This document shows, in pieces, positions 41,669 to 48,863 of a stretch of 64,000 nt of DNA (the stretch's first letter is position 1; every line of letters starts with the position of its first letter). The position numbers were made by a program, and so were the translations under genes. The stretch covers positions 1,860,001 through 1,924,000 of the forward strand of contig NZ_CP154857.1 of the NCBI RefSeq assembly GCF_039614715.1. Reading direction: 5' to 3'. The stretch is from Microbacterium sp. AZCO. GTDB taxonomy: Bacteria > Actinomycetota > Actinomycetes > Actinomycetales > Microbacteriaceae. Under the pieces are notes generated by a model. That model searched no databases. It was not told the DNA's origin and saw only the letters and a program-made list of their open reading frames with translations.

Positions 41669-42982
41669 CTACTCGCCGAGCACGCGCTCCAGGTACGGGT
41701 TCTGGAAGCGGCGGTCGGGGTCGAGTCGGTCGCGGAGGGCGGTGAAGTCGTCGAAGTGCTCGTAGCGCTCCCGCAGGATCGAGGCATCCAGTGTGTGCAT
41801 CTTGCCCCAGTGCGGACGCCCGCCGAACGACAGCATGATCTGCTCGACGGCCTCGAAGTACTCCGCGGGGTCCTCGCGCCAGTAGCGGTGCACCGCGATG
41901 TAGCCCGATGCCCGGCCTTGGGCCGTCGACATCCACAGGTCGTCGGCCGCCGCGAAGCGCACCTCGACGGGGAACGAGATGCGCCAGCCGCGCTCGTCGA
42001 TGAGCGCGCGCATCGCCTCGAACGCCGGCCGGACGTTCTCGGCGGGCAGGGCGTACTCCATCTCGCGGAAGCGCACGTCGCGGTTCTGCGTGAAGACGCC
42101 GGTCGAGGCATCCGTGTACTCGCGGTTGCCCGTGAGCTTGACGGCCAGGCGGCTGAACGACGGGACGATGGCCGGGATCACGGCGCCCGTCGCGCACACG
42201 GCGCGGTACAGGCCGTTGGAGAGGAGCTCCTCGTCCATCCACTTGCCGACGCGCGGGAGGGGATGCCGCGGCGCGTCGCCCGGCAGGCGCGTGTTGGTCT
42301 TCGTGAGGGCGACGTCGGTGTGCGGGAACCAGTAGAACTCGAAGTGGTCGGCCTTCGCGACGCGGCTGTCGAGGTCGGCGAGCACGTCGGCGAGCGGCTC
42401 GGGGCGCTCGACGGCGTGCATCACGAACGCATCGACGCACTGCACGGTCACCTCGACGAGGACGCCGAGGGCGCCGAGCCCGGGGGCGACGGCGGGGAGC
42501 AGCTCGCTGTTCTGCGTCTCGTCGACCGTCAGGAGATCACCGGATGCCGTCACGAGCGTCGCTCCGACGATCTGCGTCGCGATGCCGCCGAACCGCGCGC
42601 CGGTGCCGTGCGTGCCGGTCGAGATCGCCCCCGAGATCGACTGCCGGTCGATGTCGCCGAGGTTCTGCATCGCGAGACCGTGCGGCGCGAGGAGCTTCGG
42701 GATCTGGTGGAGTCGCGTGCCGGCCAGCATGCGGACGCGCTTGCGGTCGCGGTCGATCTCGACGATCCCGGTGAGGTCGTCGAGCTCGAGGAGTGCTCCG
42801 GGTGCGACCGCGATGCCGCTGAAGCTGTGGCCCGCGCCGATCGGCTTCACCGTCATGCGGTTGGCCTGCGCGGCCAGAACGGCGCGCTGCACCGCCTGGA
42901 TGGAGCCGGGTCGCTCGACGCGGAGCGGGCGCACGCGCTGCGAGCGCCCCCAGTTCTGCCACTCGCCGCCTGGTCGGGTCAC
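41669..42982 (-). CDS. FAD-linked D-arabinono-1,4-lactone oxidase family oxidoreductase
   Basis: A flavoprotein of 437 residues of the aldonolactone oxidase family (L-gulono- or D-arabinono-1,4-lactone oxidases). The N-terminal FAD-binding domain (PCMH type, about residues 15-185) has VKPIGAGHSFSGIAVAPGAL, where the His is the usual site of covalent FAD attachment, and SGAISTGTHGTGARFGGIAT. The C-terminal ALO domain ends with the family motif GGRPHWGKMHTLD. The GTG start at 42982 overlaps the upstream deaminase/aldolase stop by 4 bp. Its natural substrate here, a sugar lactone or alditol, is unknown; covalent flavin and oxygen use are inferred. Confidence 0.92.
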   Translation of the reverse strand: MTRPGGEWQNWGRSQRVRPLRVERPGSIQAVQRAVLAAQANRMTVKPIGAGHSFSGIAVAPGALLELDDLTGIVEIDRDRKRVRMLAGTRLHQIPKLLAPHGLAMQNLGDIDRQSISGAISTGTHGTGARFGGIATQIVGATLVTASGDLLTVDETQNSELLPAVAPGLGALGVLVEVTVQCVDAFVMHAVERPEPLADVLADLDSRVAKADHFEFYWFPHTDVALTKTNTRLPGDAPRHPLPRVGKWMDEELLSNGLYRAVCATGAVIPAIVPSFSRLAVKLTGNREYTDASTGVFTQNRDVRFREMEYALPAENVRPAFEAMRALIDERGWRISFPVEVRFAAADDLWMSTAQGRASGYIAVHRYWREDPAEYFEAVEQIMLSFGGRPHWGKMHTLDASILRERYEHFDDFTALRDRLDPDRRFQNPYLERVLGE

Positions 42983-44214
42983 AGGAAGGCCTTCCCTTCG
43001 CCTCGATACGTCGGCACCTCGCCGACGCGCCGGTCGCCCTCGACCAGCACGAACTTCTCCACCCGCTCCGACAGCTCGCCGCTCTTGGCGTGCCGGAACC
43101 AGACGCGATCGCCGACGCGCAGGGCGCGGGCCGCGTCGCCGCGGAGCGGCGTCTGCACCTCGCCGGCGCCTTCGCGCGGCATCGTCGAGAGACCCTCGGG
43201 CCACACGGGGGCCGGCTGTCGGGATGCGACGGGCGGGCCCGACGCGATCCAGCCGCCGCCGAGCACTGTCGCGATGTCGGGGGCCGGCTTGCGCACGACC
43301 TCCATCGAGAACGCGGCGGCGGGGGCGGGGTCGAATGCGCGGTAGCCGTCGAAGAGCCGGCCCGCGAGCAGGCCGCTTCCCGCGGTGATCTCGGTGACGG
43401 CGCGATCGGATGCCGTGAGCTCGAGCGACCCCGTGCCGCCGCCGTTGACGAACTCGAGCGGTGCGATCCGCGTGAGGGCGTCGACGATGGCGCCGCGGCG
43501 CTCGAGCAGCTCGTGCCCGGAGCGGCGCTGCATCCAGCGGATGACGGCATCCCCCGACCCCGTCGCATCGCCCTGGCCGGCGATCTGGGCCTCGTACATC
43601 ATGAGGCCCACGAGCCGGAAGCCGGGGCGGTCGACGATGAGCCGTGCCAGGTTCGCGACCTCGCCCGGGTCGTGGACGGGCGAGCGGAAGACGCCGATGT
43701 GGCCGAGGCCCGGTGCGCGCCAGGATGCGTCCGCGTCGATCGCGACCCGGATCTCGGCCCGGCGCGACGGCGGCACGACGGAATCGACCACGTCGAGCTG
43801 CGCGATGTCGTCGACCATCAGCGTGACGCGCGATGCCGCGACCTCGTCCGCCGCGAGGCGCGCGAGGGCCGCGCGGTCGACCGACGGGTAGCCGACGACG
43901 ACGTCGTCGTGGGTCTCGGCGAGCCAGAGCGCCTCGGGCAGCGTGAACGCGAGGATGCCGGCATAGCCGGGGAGCGCGAGCGTCGCGTCGATGACCTCGC
44001 GGATGCGGACGGACTTGCTCGCGACGCGGATGGGGACCCCCGCGGCCCGCACGACCATGTCGAGCGCGTTGTACCGCAGCGCATCGAGATTCAGGGCAGC
44101 GACGGGACCGGAGAGGTCGGCGATCGCAGCCGTCATCCCGGGCCAGTACGCGGCGGGATGCGACCAGGGCTGAGCCTCGGCGGACCGGGGTGCCGCCAGG
44201 AGATCGAGGGTCAT
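42979..44214 (-). CDS. PLP-dependent amino acid deaminase/aldolase (alanine racemase-fold)
   Basis: A cytosolic fold-type III PLP enzyme of 411 residues, related to D-threonine aldolase and D-serine deaminase. The N-terminal barrel has VAALNLDALRYNALDMVVRA and VPIRVASKSVRIREVI, whose Lys (about residue 66) binds PLP. EFVNGGGTGSLELTASDRAV is the later phosphate-binding stretch. The C-terminal domain with RVGDRVWFRHAKSGELSERV is as in the D-threonine aldolase group. ATG 44214 has AGAGGA eight bases upstream, and a TAGGCT promoter hexamer lies about 40 bases before it. It is translationally coupled to the lactone oxidase gene, so the two enzymes probably share a pathway that I cannot name. Confidence 0.87.
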   Translation of the reverse strand: MTLDLLAAPRSAEAQPWSHPAAYWPGMTAAIADLSGPVAALNLDALRYNALDMVVRAAGVPIRVASKSVRIREVIDATLALPGYAGILAFTLPEALWLAETHDDVVVGYPSVDRAALARLAADEVAASRVTLMVDDIAQLDVVDSVVPPSRRAEIRVAIDADASWRAPGLGHIGVFRSPVHDPGEVANLARLIVDRPGFRLVGLMMYEAQIAGQGDATGSGDAVIRWMQRRSGHELLERRGAIVDALTRIAPLEFVNGGGTGSLELTASDRAVTEITAGSGLLAGRLFDGYRAFDPAPAAAFSMEVVRKPAPDIATVLGGGWIASGPPVASRQPAPVWPEGLSTMPREGAGEVQTPLRGDAARALRVGDRVWFRHAKSGELSERVEKFVLVEGDRRVGEVPTYRGEGKAFL

Positions 44215-44255
44215 CGGGGTTGTCCTCTCGCGCACACCTCCGTGCGCATCGGTAC

Positions 44256-44261
44256 AGCCTA
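44256..44261 (-). promoter_or_regulatory. -10 hexamer of the deaminase/oxidase operon
   Basis: TAGGCT on the minus strand lies 41 bases before the ATG at 44214. Transcription from it gives a leader of about 35 bases with AGAGGA, so this operon is not leaderless. Confidence 0.5.
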
Positions 44262-44387
44262 AAGCCCGGCGACGCGCGGCTCCGACCGGCTGTGAGGTGT
44301 TGCGGGGCCTGGGCACAGCGATTCACAGGTGAAACGCAGTTCCACAACGCGTGACACGCAGTCCGACCAGTGTGCGGGGGTCCCTCG

Positions 44388-44574
44388 CAGCGCCTCCGGC
44401 GGTGCCGGACCGTACCCCGCCGGGACTCGTCCCCACCGCCACTCCACGCGCCGCTTCGCGTCGCGCGGAGCCTCCGGCGGCGTGGGCCCGCCCGGACCCG
44501 TGTTCTCGCCGACGGCGGCGGTACGGCCCGACAGCGCCTCCGGCGGTGCCGGACCGTACCCCCGCCGGGACTCG
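44388..44574. repeat. 42-43 bp direct repeat including the tRNA 3' end
   Basis: Copy A (44388-44429) and copy B (44532-44574) share CAGCGCCTCCGGCGGTGCCG followed by GACCGTACCCC and GCCGGGACTCG; copy B has one extra C in the C-run. Copy B's last 18 bases are the 3' end of the tRNA gene. Start-to-start distance is 144 bases. A shorter relative, GCCTCCGGCGG, occurs between them near 44469. The rest of the 342-base gap 44215-44556 shows no gene. A tRNA 3' end repeated in direct orientation is the classic pattern of an attachment site, but no element lies between the copies. Confidence 0.75.
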
Positions 44575-44630
44575 AACCCGGACTGGAGCGGGTTTAAGCC
44601 GCCTGCCTCTGCCGATTGGGCTACGGGGGC
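44557..44630 (-). tRNA. tRNA-like gene with UAA anticodon (Leu, short form)
   Basis: A 74-base cloverleaf. The acceptor stem GCCCCCG pairs with CGGGGGT (first pair G-U). The D arm is GCCC..AGGC with one bulge or mismatch and the conserved GG. The anticodon stem GGCGG/CCGCT has one G-U pair and loop CTTAAAC, reading UAA. The variable loop has five bases; the T arm is CCGGG TTCGAGT CCCGG. Discriminator is A and no CCA is encoded. UAA would decode the leucine codon UUA, yet bacterial leucine tRNAs normally have a long variable arm, which is absent. Its first 10 bases overlap the 3' end of the glycosyltransferase gene. It could be a divergent functional tRNA or a decaying one. Confidence 0.65.
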
Positions 44631-46003
44631 GAGTCGGCGGGTGCCGCGGACTCGCCGCTCAGACTATCCGCACTGCGCAGCACCGGAGCATCCGCGTCAT
44701 CCGCCGCCTCCCGTGGCGTCTTCGCCCAGGAGGTGCGACCGCTCAGCTGCCGGACGACCGAGACGGCCAGCGCGCCGAAGGTGAGCCACGAGTACACCGT
44801 GTACGGGATCACCTGCACGATCGCGACGAACGGCGAGTACCACCGTCCGCCGCGGAGCACGAGCGTCGCGACGCCGGGACCGAACGACAGCCCGAGGAAG
44901 ATGATGAGCACCCACCAGTACGACGGCCGATACGGCACCTGATCGATGAGCGACTCGATCACCGAGACGACGAGCGCGATGCCCGTGAGCAGCTGGAGGG
45001 GCGGCGTGATGAGGTAGTAGATCGAGTCGAGCCGGGCGAAGAAGGGCAGCCGCGGGCGGAACACGCCCCCGAGCAGCGACAGCGCCTGCCAGTTGCCCTG
45101 CGCCCAGCGCACGCGCTGCCGGTAGAGCCGGCGGACCGAGTTGAGCCCCTGCTGATTGATCGAGACGCGGTTCTCCTGAACCCCCGCCCAGCCGGCCTGG
45201 ATGAGGCGCACGCCGAGATCCTGGTCCTCCGTGAGGCGGTCGCGCCACGGCCCCGAGCCGTCGTCGATCGAGGCGAGGGCGGAGAGCCGGTTGAACTGGC
45301 CGTTGCCGCCCATGTTGGCGATGCCCCACCAGGCGCGCCCGGCCTGGAAGACGAGGCCGAACGAGGAGAACTCCACGTCCTGCGCCCACGTGAGCCAGCC
45401 GCGCCGGTTGTAGATGCGCACCAGCACCTGGACTCCTCCGACCCCGGCGTCGCCGAAGTGGAAGGCGACGGCCTCGGGGGCGAGCGGATCGAGGCGTCCG
45501 TCGGCGTCGACCACTCCGACGATCACGCGATCCTCGGTCCAGGTCGAGTAGCGCGGGTCGGCGGCGATGAAGGCACGGGCGTCGCGATAGGCCGCGTTGA
45601 GGGCCGCCGCCTTCCCCTTGCGAGCCTCGGGCGGCGTCCGCGTCAACACGTGCAGGCGGGGATCGTCGATGCCGGCGAGGATCTCGCCGGTGCGGTCGTC
45701 GGAGCCGTCGTCGATGACGAGGAACACCGCGTTCGTCGCGCGCGTCGCGCGCAGCCGCGCGACCGAGTCGGCGATGGTCACCTCCTCGTTGAGGGCGGGG
45801 ACGAGGAAGACCCACAGGAAGTCCGACTCGGTCGGGCCTCCCCCACGCTCGGCGAGACGCCGCACCCGGCGGCGGAACCGATGACCGAGGATCAGCAGCA
45901 CGACGACCGAGCCGATCGAGGCCAGGATGACGACGAGCGTGACCCAGAAGAGCGTCTGCACCCACAGCGGCAGGCCCAGGAACAGCTCGTCGATGACGGT
46001 CAT
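44621..46003 (-). CDS. Family 2 glycosyltransferase, membrane-bound processive type
   Basis: Membrane glycosyltransferase of 460 residues. One N-terminal helix pair (about residues 12-40) precedes the GT-A domain: NAVFLVIDDGSDDRTGEILA (nucleotide-sugar site), VIVGVVDADGRLDP (the DxD-type motif), TEDQDLGVRLIQAGWAG (catalytic ED) and RRLYRQRVRWAQGNWQAL (the QxxRW of processive enzymes). Three to four C-terminal helices follow. It resembles poly-N-acetylglucosamine or cellulose synthase-like enzymes. The ATG start at 46003 overlaps the wecB stop by 4 bp, so a polymer using ManNAc or GlcNAc is a reasonable inference. Its stop codon lies inside the tRNA gene. Confidence 0.9.
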   Translation of the reverse strand: MTVIDELFLGLPLWVQTLFWVTLVVILASIGSVVVLLILGHRFRRRVRRLAERGGGPTESDFLWVFLVPALNEEVTIADSVARLRATRATNAVFLVIDDGSDDRTGEILAGIDDPRLHVLTRTPPEARKGKAAALNAAYRDARAFIAADPRYSTWTEDRVIVGVVDADGRLDPLAPEAVAFHFGDAGVGGVQVLVRIYNRRGWLTWAQDVEFSSFGLVFQAGRAWWGIANMGGNGQFNRLSALASIDDGSGPWRDRLTEDQDLGVRLIQAGWAGVQENRVSINQQGLNSVRRLYRQRVRWAQGNWQALSLLGGVFRPRLPFFARLDSIYYLITPPLQLLTGIALVVSVIESLIDQVPYRPSYWWVLIIFLGLSFGPGVATLVLRGGRWYSPFVAIVQVIPYTVYSWLTFGALAVSVVRQLSGRTSWAKTPREAADDADAPVLRSADSLSGESAAPADSPP

Positions 46004-47304
46004 CCGGCCCAGCCCTCCGGCCAGCCGCCCTCGAATCCGATCTGTTCGCTGTCGCGGCCACCCGCGCGCAGCACGGCGCTGCGCGCGAAGCCCGGACCGA
46101 ACGAGGTCGGCGCCTCCGTCGAGTAGGCGATGTACTCGAGCGCCTTCACGATGCGCTCGGCCGCATGTCCGTCGCCGTAGGGGTTGCGGCGGGCACGACG
46201 GTCGGCCAGCTCGGCCGGATCGTCCAGCAGCCGGCGCGCGGCCTCGATGATGTCGACCGTGTCGGTGCCGACGAGCTCGACCGTGCCCGCCGAGACGCCC
46301 TCCTGCCGCTCGGTCGTGTCGCGGACGCACAGGACCGGCGTGCCGAGCGAGGGCGCCTCCTCCTGGATGCCGCCCGAGTCGGTGATGGCGAACGTCGCGC
46401 GGCGCAGCAGGCGCGCGAACTCCGCATAGCCCATCGGCGCGACGAGCGAGACGTTGTCGTGCCCGAAGAGACGCCCGCGCAGGACATCGGCGACCTCGGG
46501 ATTGGGATGCAGCGCCACGACGAACCGCACGTGCGGGTACTGGTCGGCGAGGAGCCCGACGGCGTCCGCAATGCGCGACAGCGGCTGGCCCCAGTTCTCG
46601 CGGCGATGCGCCGTGACGGTGACGACGGGCGTCGTGCCCTCGTCGTCCTCGAGGTCGGCGAGGAGCGGATCGGTGTACGGGGTGCGGTGCTCGGCGGCGA
46701 TCCGCAGCGCGTCGATCGCGGTGTTGCCGGTCACGAACACGCGTGCGTAGTCGATGCCCTCGCGGACGAGGTTCGCCTTGTTGTTGATCGTCGGGGCGAG
46801 GTGCAGCGCCGCGATCCGCGAGATGAGCTGCCGGTTGAGCTCCTCGGGGAAGGGCGACAGCGTGTCGGAGGTGCGCAGACCCGCTTCGACGTGCACGACC
46901 GGCAGGTGCCGGTGGAACGCCGTGAGCGCCGCGGCCGCCGCGCTGGTCGTGTCGCCGTGCACGAAGCAGGCGCTCGGGTACCCCTCGGGGTAGGGCGCGA
47001 CGTTCGCCTTGCGGGGCGGCCCGAACCTGTCGAGCAGGAACTGGTTCAGGTCGAGCATGACCTTCGCGAACAGGTCGTTGAGGCCGCGCGGCCCCTTCGG
47101 CATGTCGAATGTCACATCCGGCGTGATGCCGTCGATCGCGAGCACCTCGGCGACCAGCTCGGCATGCTGCCCTGTCGAGACGACGATCGGATGGAACCAC
47201 TGGCTGTCGCGGACCGCCGCGATGAGCGGCAGCATCTTGATCGCCTCGGGGCGTGTGCCCACGACGAACAGCGCGTTGAGATTTTCGCTTCCCTCGGGAG
47301 CCAC
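46000..47304 (-). CDS. wecB: UDP-N-acetylglucosamine 2-epimerase (non-hydrolysing)
   Basis: Converts UDP-GlcNAc to UDP-ManNAc, a precursor for teichoic acid linkage units and surface polysaccharides. The 434-residue protein has the GT-B-like fold: LFVVGTRPEAIKMLPLIAAV at the start, CFVHGDTTSAAAAALTAFHR (about residue 110), VHVEAGLRTSDTLSPFPEEL (about 137) and ITDSGGIQEEAPSLGTPVL (about 305). Catalytic Asp and Glu of these motifs are kept. Start GTG 47304 is six bases after TAGTCT. It forms a coupled two-gene unit with the glycosyltransferase that runs into the tRNA. Confidence 0.94.
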   Translation of the reverse strand: MAPEGSENLNALFVVGTRPEAIKMLPLIAAVRDSQWFHPIVVSTGQHAELVAEVLAIDGITPDVTFDMPKGPRGLNDLFAKVMLDLNQFLLDRFGPPRKANVAPYPEGYPSACFVHGDTTSAAAAALTAFHRHLPVVHVEAGLRTSDTLSPFPEELNRQLISRIAALHLAPTINNKANLVREGIDYARVFVTGNTAIDALRIAAEHRTPYTDPLLADLEDDEGTTPVVTVTAHRRENWGQPLSRIADAVGLLADQYPHVRFVVALHPNPEVADVLRGRLFGHDNVSLVAPMGYAEFARLLRRATFAITDSGGIQEEAPSLGTPVLCVRDTTERQEGVSAGTVELVGTDTVDIIEAARRLLDDPAELADRRARRNPYGDGHAAERIVKALEYIAYSTEAPTSFGPGFARSAVLRAGGRDSEQIGFEGGWPEGWAG

Positions 47305-47310
47305 AGCCGG

Positions 47311-47316
47311 AGACTA
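47311..47316 (-). promoter_or_regulatory. -10 hexamer of the wecB/GT2 unit, leaderless
   Basis: TAGTCT on the minus strand, six bases before the GTG start at 47304. Confidence 0.55.
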
Positions 47317-47346
47317 TCGGCTGAGCCGGCTCCCGTCACGAAAAGC

Positions 47347-47378
47347 GCGACACGGGATGCCGAAGCATCCCGTGTCGC
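47347..47378 (-). terminator. Intrinsic terminator of ndh
   Basis: A perfect 14-bp stem, GCGACACGGGATGC (47347-47360) with its complement (47365-47378), and a four-base loop. On the minus strand it is followed by GCTTTT. It lies six bases after the ndh stop. The stem again contains GGGATGC/GCATCCC. Confidence 0.88.
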
Positions 47379-47384
47379 GTCGAT

Positions 47385-48842
47385 TCAGCGTGCGGCGGCG
47401 ACCTTCTCGCCCGCCTCCGCGGCAGGCTTGGCGTCGGCGGCCTTCGCCTCGACGGGCTTCGCGTCCGCCTTGGGCTCGACGGCCGGTGCCGGCTGCGCGG
47501 GCCGCGGGCGCGCCGCGAACTCCTCGAAGACGTAGCGCGGGTTCTGCACGGTCTGCAGGTTGACCATGTCGCGGCCGAGCCAGAAGTTGTTCCACCAGCC
47601 CCACAGCACGCGCCACTTGCGCTCCCAGGAGGGCATGGCCAGGCCGTGGTAGCCGCGGTGGGCGAGCCACGCGATCCAGCCCTTGAGGGCGAAGTTGCCC
47701 GACTGGAAGACGCCGACCCACAGCCCGAGGCCCGCGACGGCGCCGAGGTTCTTGTGGTAGTACTCGCGGGGCGTCTCGCCGCGGAGGACCGCGACGAGGT
47801 TCTTCGCGAGGAGCTTCGCCTGGCGCACGGCGTGCTGCGCGTTGGGTACGCAGTAGCCGCCGACGCCGCCGCCCGACAGGTCGGGCACGGCCGAGACGTC
47901 GCCGGCCGCCCACGCGCCCTCGACGATCTCGTCCTCGGAGCCCACACGCAGATCGGCGCGCGTGCGGATGCGGCCGCGCTCCTCGACGGGGAGGTCGCCG
48001 CCGCGCACGACGGTGGGGTTGGCCATGACGCCGGCGGTCCAGATGATGAGGTCGGTCGGGAGCACCTCGCCCGTGGAGAGCTCGATGTTGCCGTCGACGG
48101 CGCCGGTGACCTGCGTCTCGAGGTGCACGTAGGCGCCGCGGTTCGCGAGGTTCTTGAGCACCCACTCGCTGGTCTTGAGCGAGACCTCGGGCATGATGCG
48201 GCCCATGGCCTCGATGAGGTGGAAGTGCGTGTCGTCGAACGTGAGCTCGGGGTACTCGGCGACGAGCGACGAGGCGAGCGAGCGGAGCTCCGCGAAGACC
48301 TCGATGCCGGCGAAGCCGCCGCCGACGACGACGACCGTGAGCAGGCGGTCGCGCTCGGGCCCGGGAGGAAGCGTCGCGGCGCGGTCGAAGTTCGACATCA
48401 GGCGGTCGCGGATGGCGACGGCCTCCTCGATCGTCTTGAGGCCGATCGCGTTGTCGGCGATGCCCGGAATCGGGAACGTGCGCGACACCGCGCCCGCGGT
48501 GACGACGATCTGGTCGTACTCCACCTCGTAGGGCGCAGCCAGTTCGGGGGTGATCGTCGCCGTCTTCGTGGCGTGGTTGATGCCCGTGACCTTCGCCGCG
48601 ACGACCTTCGTGCGCTTGAGGTGGCGGCGCAGGGCGACGACGGCGTGACGGGCCTCGATGGAGCCGGCCGCGACCTCGGGGAGGAACGGCTGGTAGGTCA
48701 TGTAGGGCAGCGGGTCGACGATCGTGACCTCGGCTTCACCCTTGCGGAGATGCTTCTCGAGCTTCCACGCGGTGTAGAAGCCGGCGTAGCCACCGCCGAC
48801 GATGAGGATCTTGGGCACAGTGCTGTTCGCGGTGCTGGACAC
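47385..48842 (-). CDS. ndh: Type II NADH:quinone oxidoreductase
   Basis: Single-subunit, non-proton-pumping NADH dehydrogenase of 485 residues on the inner face of the membrane. The FAD-binding motif is KILIVGGGYAGFYTAWKLEK (about residues 11-30) and the NADH-binding motif VVVVGGGFAGIEVFAELR (about 170-187). IIWTAGVMANP and GAWAAGDVSAVPDLSGGG give the second FAD-contact region. A C-terminal amphipathic part (WLAHRGYHGLAMPSWERKW) fits peripheral membrane attachment. The last 45 residues are an unusual Ala/Lys/Pro-rich tail. GTG 48842 has GAGGAG about ten bases upstream. It ends in a strong intrinsic terminator. Confidence 0.94.
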   Translation of the reverse strand: MSSTANSTVPKILIVGGGYAGFYTAWKLEKHLRKGEAEVTIVDPLPYMTYQPFLPEVAAGSIEARHAVVALRRHLKRTKVVAAKVTGINHATKTATITPELAAPYEVEYDQIVVTAGAVSRTFPIPGIADNAIGLKTIEEAVAIRDRLMSNFDRAATLPPGPERDRLLTVVVVGGGFAGIEVFAELRSLASSLVAEYPELTFDDTHFHLIEAMGRIMPEVSLKTSEWVLKNLANRGAYVHLETQVTGAVDGNIELSTGEVLPTDLIIWTAGVMANPTVVRGGDLPVEERGRIRTRADLRVGSEDEIVEGAWAAGDVSAVPDLSGGGVGGYCVPNAQHAVRQAKLLAKNLVAVLRGETPREYYHKNLGAVAGLGLWVGVFQSGNFALKGWIAWLAHRGYHGLAMPSWERKWRVLWGWWNNFWLGRDMVNLQTVQNPRYVFEEFAARPRPAQPAPAVEPKADAKPVEAKAADAKPAAEAGEKVAAAR

Positions 48843-48863
48843 GGTGAGAGGAACTCCTCGGGT

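Noticed and set aside
41669..44347. A single fused gene combining the deaminase/aldolase region and the lactone oxidase
   Set aside because: The upstream part of the long frame is out of register with the deaminase; the two real genes are in different frames and overlap by four bases.
44388..44429. A second tRNA gene at repeat copy A
   Set aside because: Only the terminal 17-18 bases of the tRNA are repeated; sequence beyond ACTCG diverges and cannot form the remaining arms.
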